This document shows, piece after piece, positions 16,366 through 27,250 of a stretch of 37,552 bases of DNA (position 1 is its first letter; each line of letters starts with the position of its first letter). A program made the translations under genes and the position numbers. Source of the DNA: DASCOT01 sp036012155 (GTDB taxonomy: Bacteria; Acidobacteriota; UBA890; WLXD01). The notes under the pieces are model-generated. The model had not been told where the DNA came from. It saw only the letters and a list, made by a program, of their open reading frames with translations, and searched no databases. The DNA lies in the NCBI GenBank assembly GCA_036012155.1, contig DASCOT010000169.1, positions 1 through 37,552 on the forward strand, in the 5' to 3' direction.

Positions 16366-17307
16366 ATGCATCGACATTCCTCGACGCTCGCTGTGGCATG
16401 CGTAATCCTGGGGCTGATCTTCCCCGGGACCGCGACGGCGTGGAGCCGCCAAGGCCACATGGTCACCGCGGCCATCGCCTATCAGGAGCTCCGCCAGCTC
16501 GATCCGGCCGCCTTGCGCGCGGTGATCGAGCTGCTCGAGCAGCACCCGCATTTCGACGACCAGCTGGCCCCGCCGCGCCAGTGGGGCCTGGATGACAGCG
16601 ACCGCGATCAAGCAATCTTCATGCGTGCCGCACGATGGGCCGACGACATCCGCTCCGGACGGTACGAGAGTCACAGCCGGCCTACCTGGCACTACGTCAA
16701 CTACCACTTCTCGCCACCGGAGCTGACGCCTCCGAGGCCAAGCGGCGACGGCGACCTGCTCAACGCGCTGCGCGACAACATGGATCGGGTGGCGTCGGAC
16801 GCCAGCCGGGCGGAGCGCGCCGTGGCGCTGACCTGGCTCTTCCACCTGGTTGGCGATGTTCATCAGCCGCTGCACAGCGTCGCCCTGACCACCGAGCGCT
16901 ACCCGAATGGTGATCGCGGTGGCAACCTCTTCTACGTCCGCGTCCGAGCGCAGGAGCAGACCATCAACCTACACCAGCTGTGGGACACGCTGGTCATCGG
17001 GACCGACCGCTATCGAGACGTCCGCAACCGGGCGATCGAGCTCCGACAACACCGGCCAGCGGATACCTCCGAGACGCCTTTCGGCGGGGCAGGCGATTTC
17101 CAGGCGTGGGCCGCCGAGGGTGCGCGCCTGGCGATTGAGCATGTGTACCTTGACGGCCAGCTGCGCGGCGGTACTCGGGAGTCGGGGCAGGTGCTTCCCA
17201 ACGGATACCTCGACGCCATTCAGCCCATCGCCGAGGGTCGCGCCGCGTTGGCCGGCCACCGTTTGGCCGAATTGCTGCGCACGCTGACCCTCGTCAGCGA
17301 ACACTGA
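16366..17307 (+). CDS. Exported S1/P1-family nuclease
   Basis: The 313-residue protein has a signal peptide ending at TATA, so that the mature chain begins with W26 in WSRQGHMVTAAIAY, as in P1 nuclease, where the new N-terminal tryptophan binds zinc. All nine expected zinc ligands of the trinuclear site can be matched: W26, H31, D93 or D94 in RWADDI, H109 in WHYVNYHF, H160, D164 and H170 in LFHLVGDVHQPLH, and H203 and D207 in NLHQLWDT. The family cleaves single-stranded DNA and RNA and removes 3' phosphates. Here it would act in the periplasm or outside and supply nucleosides and phosphate. A GGGAG site lies upstream of the ATG. It converges on the lhr gene 9 bases away. Confidence 0.92.
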   Translation: MHRHSSTLAVACVILGLIFPGTATAWSRQGHMVTAAIAYQELRQLDPAALRAVIELLEQHPHFDDQLAPPRQWGLDDSDRDQAIFMRAARWADDIRSGRYESHSRPTWHYVNYHFSPPELTPPRPSGDGDLLNALRDNMDRVASDASRAERAVALTWLFHLVGDVHQPLHSVALTTERYPNGDRGGNLFYVRVRAQEQTINLHQLWDTLVIGTDRYRDVRNRAIELRQHRPADTSETPFGGAGDFQAWAAEGARLAIEHVYLDGQLRGGTRESGQVLPNGYLDAIQPIAEGRAALAGHRLAELLRTLTLVSEH

Positions 17308-17316
17308 GCGGGACGC

Positions 17317-18678
17317 TCAGGCTGGTCTACCGAGATAGGCTCGCAGCAGCGGAGGTACGCTCCGGCGCACCAACGCACCCTGGAGTCGCCAGCGCGCTCC
17401 GGGCTCCTCCTCAACGAGGAACCGCACCTCCCCGGCCTCCCGCACGGCTACAGGAACTCCCGCCTGGAACAACACCCGGTTGTCCGCAATCGCCGCCAGG
17501 CGGCCACCCGGCGTGACGATACCGACAAGGTTGAGCGGATCCGCGGCGCTGAGCGAGACGAGCGCCTCGTCGGCATGCCGGCGAATCTTCCGCAGGCGCC
17601 CCACTGCCTCGGGCAGTGCAAACTGCTCTCCCTGAAACCCCTCCACGAAGCGGCCACCGCGGATCTCCCCACGCGCTTCCATACGGCGATAGGCTCGCAC
17701 GAGATCCCGCCAGGGAGGTGCCGTGTCCTCTCGCGTCAACAGACGGCGGAAGACCACCCCGTAGCGCCGTAGATAGAGTCGGGCGGCCCCCTCGACGATC
17801 TCCGGCGCGATCTGACGCTCGTTCTTGAGAACACGGTGGGCACCGCCTCTGGCCTCGACGCTGCCATGCACATCGGCGGGAATATCACCGGCGGCGGCGC
17901 GAACAAGCGACCAGCGGCCAGCGTTCTCCATGCCGAAGATGGCCGTCCGACCGCGCCGCTTGCCGCTCTTCCTTGACCGACGGCAACTCGATGGCACGAG
18001 CAAGGCGCGCAACCCGGTAAACGAGTCGGCCGTCACCAGGCCCCAGGCTGCGAGCTCGCCCAAAGCCTCTTCGAGCTGGCTGTCGAGCTGACCCGTGGAG
18101 CGCGTGAGATCACCGAAGAAGCTCGCACCATGCCGACGAAGCGCATCGAGCGCCGCCCGTGCTGCAGCGGAGAGCTCCAGATCCTCCGGGCCGATCCCCG
18201 GAGCGAGCCCCTCCCACAGATCGAGGTTATCGCGCGTCACCAGAGCAATCGGCGTGCTGCGAATCGGTCCCGACCGTGGGCTTACCCGCGGTCCTCGATC
18301 AGGCGGGGTGAGCCGGCCCCAGGCCACGCGACCCGAAAGGCAGAGCGTGTCGAGCCACACCGGATCGTACTGTAGGAGCCGCGCCGGCAGGATCTCCGAC
18401 TCCCATGCCGCCGCCGGGGCCTCGAACCCCTCGAGTTGCTCCAGGAGCTTGGCGAGGCTATCGGGTCCCTCTGCCTGCTCGCCAGGTGCCACGCGCTGCC
18501 AGGCGAACAGGAAGCGCATGAAATCGCGCGCCGCCACCGGCTCGATCTCGGAGCGCAACCGGTTGAGCGTGTATCGATGAATCCGCGAAAGCAGCCTGCG
18601 CTCGCACCATTCGGTGGCTTCGATTCCGAGCGCAAAGTGCCCGCGGAACGCGAAGCCCTCTCCTTCGAGACCCAGCAA
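17317..18678 (-). pseudogene. lhr: Lhr-type helicase, C-terminal part after frameshift
   Basis: This frame has no proper start. It begins with LGLEGEGFAFRGHFALGIEA, which is the natural continuation of the larger helicase fragment but one frame away. It encodes the C-terminal part of Lhr: CERRLLSRIHRYTLNRLRSE, RDFMRFLFAWQRVAPGEQ, a region with RLTPPDRGPR, and an end near GARWRLQGALVRRSVPPLLR. These are typical of the winged-helix and C-terminal regions of large Lhr helicases. Restoring one G near 18690 joins it to the upstream part and gives a protein of about 1504 residues, the size expected of a full-length Lhr. Expression of this part alone is unlikely, because no ribosome binding site or ATG is present at the junction. 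Confidence 0.82.
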
Positions 18679-21600
18679 CGCGGCGTCGACGCGACGCTAT
18701 CGATACCCAGAGACTCGCCGATCTGGCTTGCGGTCACCGGGCCCAGCGCCTGCAACCGCCCTCGGATGATCTCGATCAGCGCCTCCTCGGCCGACCATTG
18801 CCGGCGGCTCGCGCGGGCGGGCGCAGCGATCGCCGGCGACACCTCCCAGCGGTCGCCGGGAACACCGAAGACCGCGGCAAACTGCGGCAAGCGCTCCGCC
18901 GCAATCCACATCCTGCAGTGCCCCTTGGCCCGCTGATCGGGCGCGCCCACTATCGCGGTCGTGGCGCGCGTGTCGCTCACGAGAGTCGCAAAATGATCGG
19001 CCCACTCGCCGCCTTCCGCCTCGCTTAGGAACCCATGCAGTAGGAGTGCGTCGTGCAACTCATCGGGATTCTCGACGCCCGGCCAAGCCTCGTCGCGAAC
19101 GCGGTCGATCGCCGCTTGCTCGAGCGCCGACAAGTCGTCGGCGGATTGCGGGTCAGCAAGGCGGCGCGTCTGGATGGCAAGCGTACGACGCTCCTCCAGG
19201 GGAGCGTCGTCGAGGAAGGCATAGGGCTTCGCCGCGATGATCTCGTGGGCCAGCGGCGAGGGCTCACGCACGTCGCGCGCCACCAGGCTCTTCTTGCCGT
19301 CGACGATCTCCGCCAGCAGGGCCTTGAACTCGTCGAAATCCATCGCCTCTTCGAGACAATCGCGAACCGTCTGCTCGACGAGCGGATGGTCCGGCACCTC
19401 GCGCGCCCCCTGGATGTTCTCGAAACAGGCCACGGAGTCAGGGAAGATCACCGCCAGCAGGTCTTCGGCGTCCATGCGCTGCAGGGTCGGCGCCTGGCGC
19501 TTCCCGCCGACCCAGCGCTTCACGGCCAGCGAGCGGGTCGCGTTCCATCTCCATCGCACTGGAAACATGGGTGCGTCGAGGAAGGCCTGCACGAGCTTGT
19601 CGCGCACGCTCTCCGGCCGCAGATACCGAAATACATCCTCCAGTGGGAAGCTGTGCGTCGGCCCGAGTGACAGGATTAGCGCATCGTCGGTGGCGGCGGC
19701 CTGCAGCTCGAAGTTGAACGTCCGGCAAAACACCTTCCGCAAGGCCAGGCCCCAGGCTCGATTGACTCGCATGCCGTACCGCGAGTGCACCACCAGGTGC
19801 ATATCCCCTGCCTCGTCGAAGAAGCGCTCCATAACGATGTTGTCGCGCGTCGGCATCGAGGCCAACGCCCCGCGCGATGCGGCCAGATACTCGGTGGCAG
19901 CCCGGGCAGCCACCTCGCCGATTCCGACCTCGGCGCGAAGCCACTCAACCGTCGCGTTCAGGCCCTCGATGAACACGGCGTTCGGACAGGCGCCGTCGAG
20001 CTCAGGATCGCCGCTCCCGTGCGCTGCGAGATCGTCCTCGGCGGCGGCGATCGGTCCGAGGCGGACGTCGATCTCGGCACGCAGGCGCGAGACCGCCTCG
20101 GAAAGCTCCCGGGTGCGGCCCGGAGCCTCACCCAACCAGAACGGCAGATTGGGAGGCTGTCCCTTGGCGTCCTCGACGCGAACGATACCGGTCTCGATGC
20201 GCAGGATCCTCCAGGAGGTATTGGCGAGCTGAAAAATGTCTCCCGGGAGGCTCTCGATGGCGAAGTCCTCGTCGAGCGTGCCGACACGAACTCCCTGCGG
20301 CTCCTGCAGGACCTTGAACTCGAAGGCGTCGGGTATCGCCCCGCCGCAGGTGAGCGCTGCCAGTCGGGCTCCGCGACGGCCGCGAATGCGGCCGTTGACT
20401 GCATCCAGGTGCAAGTAGCGCCCGCGGTGCCCTCGCCGCGTGCTGAAGCCATCGGCAAGCATGTCGATAGTGCTGTCGAACTCGGCACGGGTCAGCCGCC
20501 GAAACGGATAGGCGGCCCGGGCGAGATCGAAGAGCGCGTCTTGGGACCACTCCTCTGCGGCTGCGCAGGCAACGATCTGCTGCGCCAGAATGTCGAGCGG
20601 CTTTTCTGGAATCACCAGCTGGTCGAGCTCGCCGCGTCGCGCCGCGTCGATCGACGCGATGCACTCGACGAGCTCGTCCCGCGTCAGCGGAAACAGCCTG
20701 CCCTTCGGGATGCCGCCGACGTGATGGCTGGCTCGACCGACGCGCTGTAGCAACGTGTTGATCGCCCGCGGCGAGCCCATCTGGACGACCAAGTCGATGC
20801 TGCCGATGTCGATGCCGAGCTCCAGCGACGCCGTTGCCACCAGCCCGGAAAGGCTTCCTTCCTTGAGGCGCGTCTCGGCATCGAGGCGTTGCGACGCCGA
20901 TAGCGAGCCGTGATGCGAGGTCACCTCCCGCTCGCCGAGCCGCTCGCTCAGATGCTTGGCCATTCGTTCGGCCATGCGGCGCGTGTTGACAAAGATAAGG
21001 GTCGTGCGGTGCTCCTGGACCAGGACGGCCAGTCGATCGTAGATCTCGTCCCACACCTCGCCCGCCATGACCGCTTCGAGCGGAGATCCGGGCATCTCGA
21101 TCGCCAGATCCATGGCGCGAACGCCTACTGTGTTGATAATCTCGCAGTCGGGACGACCCTGGTCATCGACATACCGCTGCCCAACGAGAAACCGAGCAAC
21201 CTTGTCGATCGGCTTCTGCGTGGCCGACAGGCCGACGCGGAGCAAGGGACCAGCCACCAGCGCTTCGAGCCTTTCCAGCGTCAGCGCCAAATGCGATCCG
21301 CGCTTGTCATCGGCAACGGCATGGATCTCGTCGACGATAACGGTCTTTACGGTGGACAGCATGGTGCGTCCGCCGTCCGAGGTCAGCAATAGGTACAGCG
21401 ACTCGGGGGTAGTCACGAGAATGTGCGGCGGTTTCTTGAGCATCCGCTGGCGCTCGGACGCCGGGGTGTCTCCGCTGCGCACGGCGGTGCGGATCTCGAT
21501 GGCTGGCAGGCCACGCTCCTGCAGCTCGTGCGCTATTCCCTCGAGCGGCAGCCGGAGGTTCTTGCGGACGTCGTTGGACAGCGCCTTCAGAGGCGAGACG

Positions 21601-21830
21601 TAGACGACCTGTGTCGCATCGTCGAGGCCGTCGCCTAGACCTTGTCGCACCAACTCGTCGATCGATGCGAGAAACGCCGCCAGCGTCTTGCCCGACCCGG
21701 TTGGGGCGGCGATCAGCGAGTGGCGCCCTGACTGAATCGCCGGCCAACCCAAGATCTGCGGCTCGGTCGGCGTATCGAATGTACGTTGAAACCAAGCCCC
21801 GACGGCAGGATGGAAGTTCTTCAGCGGCAT
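18282..21830 (-). CDS. lhr: Lhr-type ATP-dependent helicase, N-terminal part with frameshifted tail
   Basis: Lhr is a large DNA repair helicase that translocates 3' to 5' on single-stranded DNA. Visible motifs are FHPAVGAWFQRTFDTPTEPQ, Walker A APTGSGKT (42-49), SPLKALSNDVRKNL, TTPESLYLLLTS, DEIH (167-170), FVNTRRMAERMAKHL, TASLELGIDIGSIDLVVQM and LLQRVGRASHHVGG. From about residue 1050 the frame turns into low-complexity serine- and arginine-rich sequence with no Lhr similarity, while the correct Lhr sequence continues in another frame. The natural junction is DSVA followed by VDAALLGLEGEG. The true protein would thus run 17317-21830. It diverges from the acyl-CoA ligase gene. Confidence 0.88.
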   Translation of the reverse strand: MPLKNFHPAVGAWFQRTFDTPTEPQILGWPAIQSGRHSLIAAPTGSGKTLAAFLASIDELVRQGLGDGLDDATQVVYVSPLKALSNDVRKNLRLPLEGIAHELQERGLPAIEIRTAVRSGDTPASERQRMLKKPPHILVTTPESLYLLLTSDGGRTMLSTVKTVIVDEIHAVADDKRGSHLALTLERLEALVAGPLLRVGLSATQKPIDKVARFLVGQRYVDDQGRPDCEIINTVGVRAMDLAIEMPGSPLEAVMAGEVWDEIYDRLAVLVQEHRTTLIFVNTRRMAERMAKHLSERLGEREVTSHHGSLSASQRLDAETRLKEGSLSGLVATASLELGIDIGSIDLVVQMGSPRAINTLLQRVGRASHHVGGIPKGRLFPLTRDELVECIASIDAARRGELDQLVIPEKPLDILAQQIVACAAAEEWSQDALFDLARAAYPFRRLTRAEFDSTIDMLADGFSTRRGHRGRYLHLDAVNGRIRGRRGARLAALTCGGAIPDAFEFKVLQEPQGVRVGTLDEDFAIESLPGDIFQLANTSWRILRIETGIVRVEDAKGQPPNLPFWLGEAPGRTRELSEAVSRLRAEIDVRLGPIAAAEDDLAAHGSGDPELDGACPNAVFIEGLNATVEWLRAEVGIGEVAARAATEYLAASRGALASMPTRDNIVMERFFDEAGDMHLVVHSRYGMRVNRAWGLALRKVFCRTFNFELQAAATDDALILSLGPTHSFPLEDVFRYLRPESVRDKLVQAFLDAPMFPVRWRWNATRSLAVKRWVGGKRQAPTLQRMDAEDLLAVIFPDSVACFENIQGAREVPDHPLVEQTVRDCLEEAMDFDEFKALLAEIVDGKKSLVARDVREPSPLAHEIIAAKPYAFLDDAPLEERRTLAIQTRRLADPQSADDLSALEQAAIDRVRDEAWPGVENPDELHDALLLHGFLSEAEGGEWADHFATLVSDTRATTAIVGAPDQRAKGHCRMWIAAERLPQFAAVFGVPGDRWEVSPAIAAPARASRRQWSAEEALIEIIRGRLQALGPVTASQIGESLGIDSVASTPRCWVSKERASRSAGTLRSESKPPNGASAGCFRGFIDTRSTGCAPRSSRWRRAISCASCSPGSAWHLASRQRDPIASPSSWSNSRGSRPRRRHGSRRSCRRGSYSTIRCGSTRSAFRVAWPGAGSPRLIEDRG
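18683..18692 (-). other. Frameshift site in lhr (one base missing)
   Basis: The coding strand reads GATAGCGTCGCGTCGACGCC. Inserting one G (GCGGTCGAC) restores the Lhr frame through DSVAVDAALLGLE. The site contains the perfect palindrome GCGTCGACGC and a GCGTC direct repeat, both prone to polymerase or sequencing slippage. The missing base would lie at about 18690/18691. Confidence 0.75.
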
Positions 21831-21985
21831 GAACGAAGTATATGCTTTGGGTCCGCTTCGATCCCCGGCAGCTTGCCGGGCTGCACGGGCAGACCAGGGC
21901 AGATTGCCGGGGTCCGCCGCTCGTGTCCTCGACTAACCCGGGACACACGCCCACATCACTCGATTCACCCTTCAGGGAGCCGGCG

Positions 21986-23623
21986 ATGCGCGGTCTGATG
22001 ATGGACTACCAGCTAACGCTGCCGACTCTTCTCAACCGCGCCGAAAGCCTGTACACGCACCGCCAGATCGTGTCCCGCAGGCCGGACAAGTCGATCCACC
22101 GCTACACCGTCGGAGACTTCGCCCAACGGGCGCGCCGGCTTGCCGTGGCGCTCCGCAAGCTCGGAGTCGACAAGGGCGACCGCGTCGGCACCCTGGCGTG
22201 GAATCACTACCAGCACCTGGAAGCCTACCTCGGGGTACCGGCAATGGGCGGGGTTCTCCACACGTTGAACCTCCGACTGCACCCGGACGACCTCACCTAC
22301 ATCATCAACCACGCCGACGACCGGCTGATCCTCGCCGACGCCAATCTTCTGCCGCTGCTCGAGAAGGTGCTCGATCGGATCGATGCCGAACGTATCGTGG
22401 TGATGTCACAGCTGCCAGACGGCGCCGCACCGCCGTCGCTCCCGGATGGGATGCTCGATTACGAAGAGCTGATCGCCGAGGCTGACCCCGGCGACTATCA
22501 GGTTGCCGATCTGGAGGAGAACGACGCGGCTGCCATGTGCTACACGTCCGGGACCACCGGGATGCCCAAAGGGGTCGTCTACTCGCATCGGTCGATGATC
22601 CTGCACGCCTTGGCCTTGGGGCTGGCCGACATGTTCGGCATCAGCGAGCACACGGTGATGCTACCCGTCGTCCCGATGTTCCACGTCAACGCCTGGGGCA
22701 CTCCGTATGTCTGCCTGATGCTCGGCGCCAAGCAAGTCTTCCCGGGGTCCCATCTCGACCCGGAGAGCCTCTGCGAGCTGTTCGAGAACGAGGGCGTCAC
22801 CACAACGGCTGGCGTCCCGACGATCTGGACGGGGATCCTGGAACACCTCGACGCCGATCCCGACCGCTATGACCTGAGCGCCCTGGAACTGATGATCGTC
22901 GGCGGCGCCGCCGCCCCCCCGACCATGATCCGCGCACTCGAGGAGCGCCACGATCTACAGGTAATGCACGCCTGGGGCATGACCGAGACATCTCCGCTGG
23001 GAACGGTCAGCAAGGTGGGACCAGCCAACGATGATCTCGGGCCCGACCAACGCCTGGAGCTGCGCGCCAAGCAGGGGCGCATGTCCCCGCTGGTCGAGCT
23101 GCGCGCCCGCGGCGACGACGGCTTGGTGCCTTGGGACGGGACGACCATGGGGGAGCTCGAGGTCCGCGGCCCATGGGTCGCCAGCGCCTATCACGACAGC
23201 GAGCAAGGCATCGAGAACTTTACAGATGACGGTTGGTTTCGCACCGGCGATATCGTTAGCATCGACGATCAGGGCTACGTGCGCATCGAGGATCGCTCGA
23301 AAGACCTCATCAAATCGGGCGGTGAGTGGATCAGCTCGATCGCGCTCGAGAACGCCCTCATGGGTCACCCGAGCATCGCGGAGGCAGCGGTGATCCCGGT
23401 GGCCCACCCGAAATGGAGCGAGCGTCCGCTGGCCGTGGTGGTACCGGTAGAGGGACATACCATGACGCTGGATCAGATGCGCAACTACCTGAGCCCGCAC
23501 TTCGCCAGCTGGTGGCTTCCAGACGCACTAGAGATCACCGACACGATCCCGCGAACGTCCACCGGCAAGTTCAAGAAGCTGGTGTTGCGCGAGACCTACA
23601 AAGATTACGTGCTCGACTCGTGA
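21986..23623 (+). CDS. Acyl-CoA ligase (AMP-forming fatty-acid-CoA synthetase)
   Basis: The 545-residue ANL-superfamily enzyme activates a carboxylic acid through an acyl-adenylate. Motifs are the P-loop YTSGTTGMPKGVVYSH (about 186-201), MIVGGAAAPP, HAWGMTETSP, the hinge region WFRTGDIVSIDDQGYVRIED and the C-terminal lysine in RTSTGKFKKL. The N-terminus MRGLMMDYQLTLPTLL is typical of medium/long-chain acyl-CoA ligases of this group. An AGGGAG site at 21974-21979 fixes the ATG at 21986 instead of an upstream in-frame start. It shares GTGA with the downstream MBL gene, implying coupling. The chain length cannot be determined from sequence. Confidence 0.9.
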   Translation: MRGLMMDYQLTLPTLLNRAESLYTHRQIVSRRPDKSIHRYTVGDFAQRARRLAVALRKLGVDKGDRVGTLAWNHYQHLEAYLGVPAMGGVLHTLNLRLHPDDLTYIINHADDRLILADANLLPLLEKVLDRIDAERIVVMSQLPDGAAPPSLPDGMLDYEELIAEADPGDYQVADLEENDAAAMCYTSGTTGMPKGVVYSHRSMILHALALGLADMFGISEHTVMLPVVPMFHVNAWGTPYVCLMLGAKQVFPGSHLDPESLCELFENEGVTTTAGVPTIWTGILEHLDADPDRYDLSALELMIVGGAAAPPTMIRALEERHDLQVMHAWGMTETSPLGTVSKVGPANDDLGPDQRLELRAKQGRMSPLVELRARGDDGLVPWDGTTMGELEVRGPWVASAYHDSEQGIENFTDDGWFRTGDIVSIDDQGYVRIEDRSKDLIKSGGEWISSIALENALMGHPSIAEAAVIPVAHPKWSERPLAVVVPVEGHTMTLDQMRNYLSPHFASWWLPDALEITDTIPRTSTGKFKKLVLRETYKDYVLDS

Positions 23624-24563
23624 GAGCGGTCGCCCCCGGAACATCCCTGATCGACGTGCGCTTTCGTGGCCGCCCGGAGTACCTCGGGTGTTACGTCATC
23701 GAGGCGGGAAACGGTGTGGCGCTGGTGGATCCCGGCCCCACATCGACGTTGGCGGCGTTGGAAGACGGCCTCAGACTCGGCGGCTTGTCGGTCGACAACG
23801 TCACCTCGATCCTGCTGACGCACATCCATCTTGACCACGCCGGAGCCACCGGCACCTTGCTGGCTCGAAACCCGGACATTCGCGTCTACGTCCATCGCCA
23901 CGGTGCCCGCCATATGATTGACCCGCAGCGGCTACTGGCCAGCGCCGAGCGACTCTACGGCGAGGTGATGGACGAGATGTGGGGTGAGTTCCTGGGTGTG
24001 CCGGAGGCCAATGTCGAAGCTCTCGATGGTGGCCAAACCATCGAGCTCGGCGGCCGCGAGATGCTCGTGGAACACACGCCCGGCCATGCCAAGCATCATG
24101 TCGGCTACTTCGATACCAGCACCGGGGTCGCCTACGTCGGCGATACACTGGGCGTCCGCATCGACAATCGCCCCCACGTGTTACCGGCCACGCCGCCCCC
24201 GGACGTCGACCTCGAAGGGTGGGAGGAGTCGACCGCCAAGATCCGAGCCTGGAAACCGACGCTCCTTTGCCTCACCCATTTCGGTCCGGCGCGTCCGGTG
24301 ACCCAGCACATCGACGAGCACGAGCGCCGGCTAGACGAGTGGGCCGCGATCGTGCGTGCCGATCTGGGATCCGGAATGGATGACGACGAGATGCACGTGG
24401 CACGATTCTGCCGGCACGCGCGCCGTGAGATCGAGTCGGCCCTGCTTGGCAGCGATGCCGAGGTGTACCTCAACGAAGGCCTGGTGGGAGACTCGTGGAG
24501 AGGCCTGGCGCGCTACTTCCGCAAGCTGGCTGTAGATTCGCGCAAACCTGGAGCGAAGGACAG

Positions 24564-24567
<4 letters not shown>
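23620..24567 (+). CDS. MBL-fold metallohydrolase
   Basis: The 315-residue metallo-beta-lactamase-fold protein carries the metal motif THIHLDH (H68, H70, D72, H73), then H in EHTPGHAKHHVGY, D in YVGDTLGVRID and H in LCLTHFGPARPV, the full set for a binuclear site. It is of the hydrolase type acting on thioesters, lactones or phosphoesters, not a beta-lactamase. The GTG start at 23620 overlaps the ligase TGA by four bases (GTGA), so the two are translated together; an acyl-CoA thioesterase or lactonase partner role is plausible. Its TAG stop shares the CTAG tetranucleotide with the stop of the opposing POT gene. Confidence 0.85.
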
Positions 24568-26036
<1,469 letters not shown>

Positions 26037-26303
26037 ACCGACCTCCGATCTTGACTCCGCACGCCCGTATCCTCATCCGACTCTGCACTGGCGGTGCCCG
26101 CCTCAATCACGACCAACCCGATCGGTCGCAGAGCCTACCATCCCGGCTCCACCTCGTGCCTGGATTGATTGTGGCCGCGAATGCGACGCAGGGACGAACC
26201 GATGCGAGTTCGGCGTGTTGCGACGACTGCGAAATCCTTGCGAAGATCGGAGTGATCTCGTTTGGGTTCGTGCCGGTCGGGGCGTCTGAGCCGGAACAGG
26301 AGC

Positions 26304-26972
26304 TCAGGCGCGTTCACTTTGGCGAACGCCTTTGCCTGTCCGATCAGTCCCGGCCCTGGGGCCGTAGACACCGTAGGAGCGCCAGATCGAATAGTCGCCC
26401 TGATGGAACCCGCGGCCCACTCGGGCGCGGGCCATGAACGGCGAGTTCTCGAGCATGTAACCGAACTGCGGGTTGTAATAGATCAACCAGAGGTCGCGTG
26501 GCTGACGCTGCAGCGACCACTTCAGGTGGAGTACCAGGCGCGCCATGGCGCGCTCACGAAAAGGATTGAACAGGTAGATCACGCACGGGTCGTCGGGAAT
26601 CTCCAGCTTTGAGGCATCGGCGTGGACGAGCCTGATGTGCCGCGTATCGTTCCCCGCCCGCGCCCAAGCACGCATGTTCTGGCTCGCGATGGTGTGCAAC
26701 GACGTCGACGCTTCAACGCCGATGATGCGGCGGAACGGATGGCGTGCCGCCAGAATCACCACCCGACCCTTGCCTGACCCAAGGTCGATGAACGTGTAGC
26801 TACGATGGCAGATTGGCAGCTCTCCGACCATGTGGCGAAATGCGGCCGGTTCGGTTGCCTCGTACGAGACTGCCTGGCGCGCCACCTCGTCGCTGTGGCC
26901 CAGGAGGTGGACCGGGATCTCGCCGTCGGTGTCCGTGCCGTGGCGTAGGTCGAATTCCGCTCGTCGCCGCAT
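26304..26972 (-). CDS. Class I SAM-dependent methyltransferase
   Basis: The 222-residue protein has the SAM-binding motif I FIDLGSGKGRVVILAA (61-76) followed by RIIGVEASTSLHTIA and a motif-II-like HADASKLEIPDDPCVIYLFN, then PFRERAMARLVLHLK. This is the Rossmann methyltransferase fold; the N-terminal FDLRHGTDTDGEI resembles small-molecule methyltransferases of a widespread uncharacterised group. The ATG at 26972 is preceded by GAGGT a few bases upstream and gives a compact N-terminus; 27008 would add 12 residues. The substrate is unknown. A small membrane-protein gene lies upstream on the same strand with a gap of 54 bases. The 267 bases after the stop, up to the POT gene, hold no supported gene. 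Confidence 0.8.
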   Translation of the reverse strand: MRRRAEFDLRHGTDTDGEIPVHLLGHSDEVARQAVSYEATEPAAFRHMVGELPICHRSYTFIDLGSGKGRVVILAARHPFRRIIGVEASTSLHTIASQNMRAWARAGNDTRHIRLVHADASKLEIPDDPCVIYLFNPFRERAMARLVLHLKWSLQRQPRDLWLIYYNPQFGYMLENSPFMARARVGRGFHQGDYSIWRSYGVYGPRAGTDRTGKGVRQSERA

Positions 26973-27026
26973 GACACCTCGCGGCCGGGTGGCCGCAGCA
27001 GACTGCAAGTCTAGCTTGGCCCTGTT

Positions 27027-27218
27027 CTAGTGCCCGATGGCGGACGTACCCAGCCTTCGCCACATCCAGCCAGCAAAGCCCAGGACAGGGACGCTCAGCA
27101 GGAGCATGCCGTACTCCAACGCGGAACTGGTCTCATGCCCGGTCGTGATGTCGTCGAGCGCTGCCCAGTCCAAGGCGAGCACAAGGACGGCAAGCCCGAC
27201 GATAACGCTTTTCTTCAC
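27027..27218 (-). CDS. Small two-helix membrane protein
   Basis: The 63-residue protein starts at GTG (27216-27218), with GGAAGGAAG placed six bases upstream. It begins KKSVIVGLAVLVLALDWAAL (helix 1) and ends with LEYGMLLLSVPVLGFAGWMW (helix 2), followed by RRLGTSAIGH. The in-frame upstream stretch (27219-27389) lies inside the next gene and has no family features, so the GTG was chosen. Acidic residues in the loop (LDDITTGHETSS) and a positive tail suggest both termini face the cytoplasm. Function unknown. Confidence 0.6.
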   Translation of the reverse strand: MKKSVIVGLAVLVLALDWAALDDITTGHETSSALEYGMLLLSVPVLGFAGWMWRRLGTSAIGH

Positions 27219-27250
27219 TGCACTTCCTTCCAGACACGGGCGGTCGCGAT

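Noticed and set aside
16160..16405. Possible small gene between kinase and nuclease genes
   Set aside because: No ribosome binding site, arginine/alanine-rich shadow composition, and it overlaps the nuclease start in another frame.
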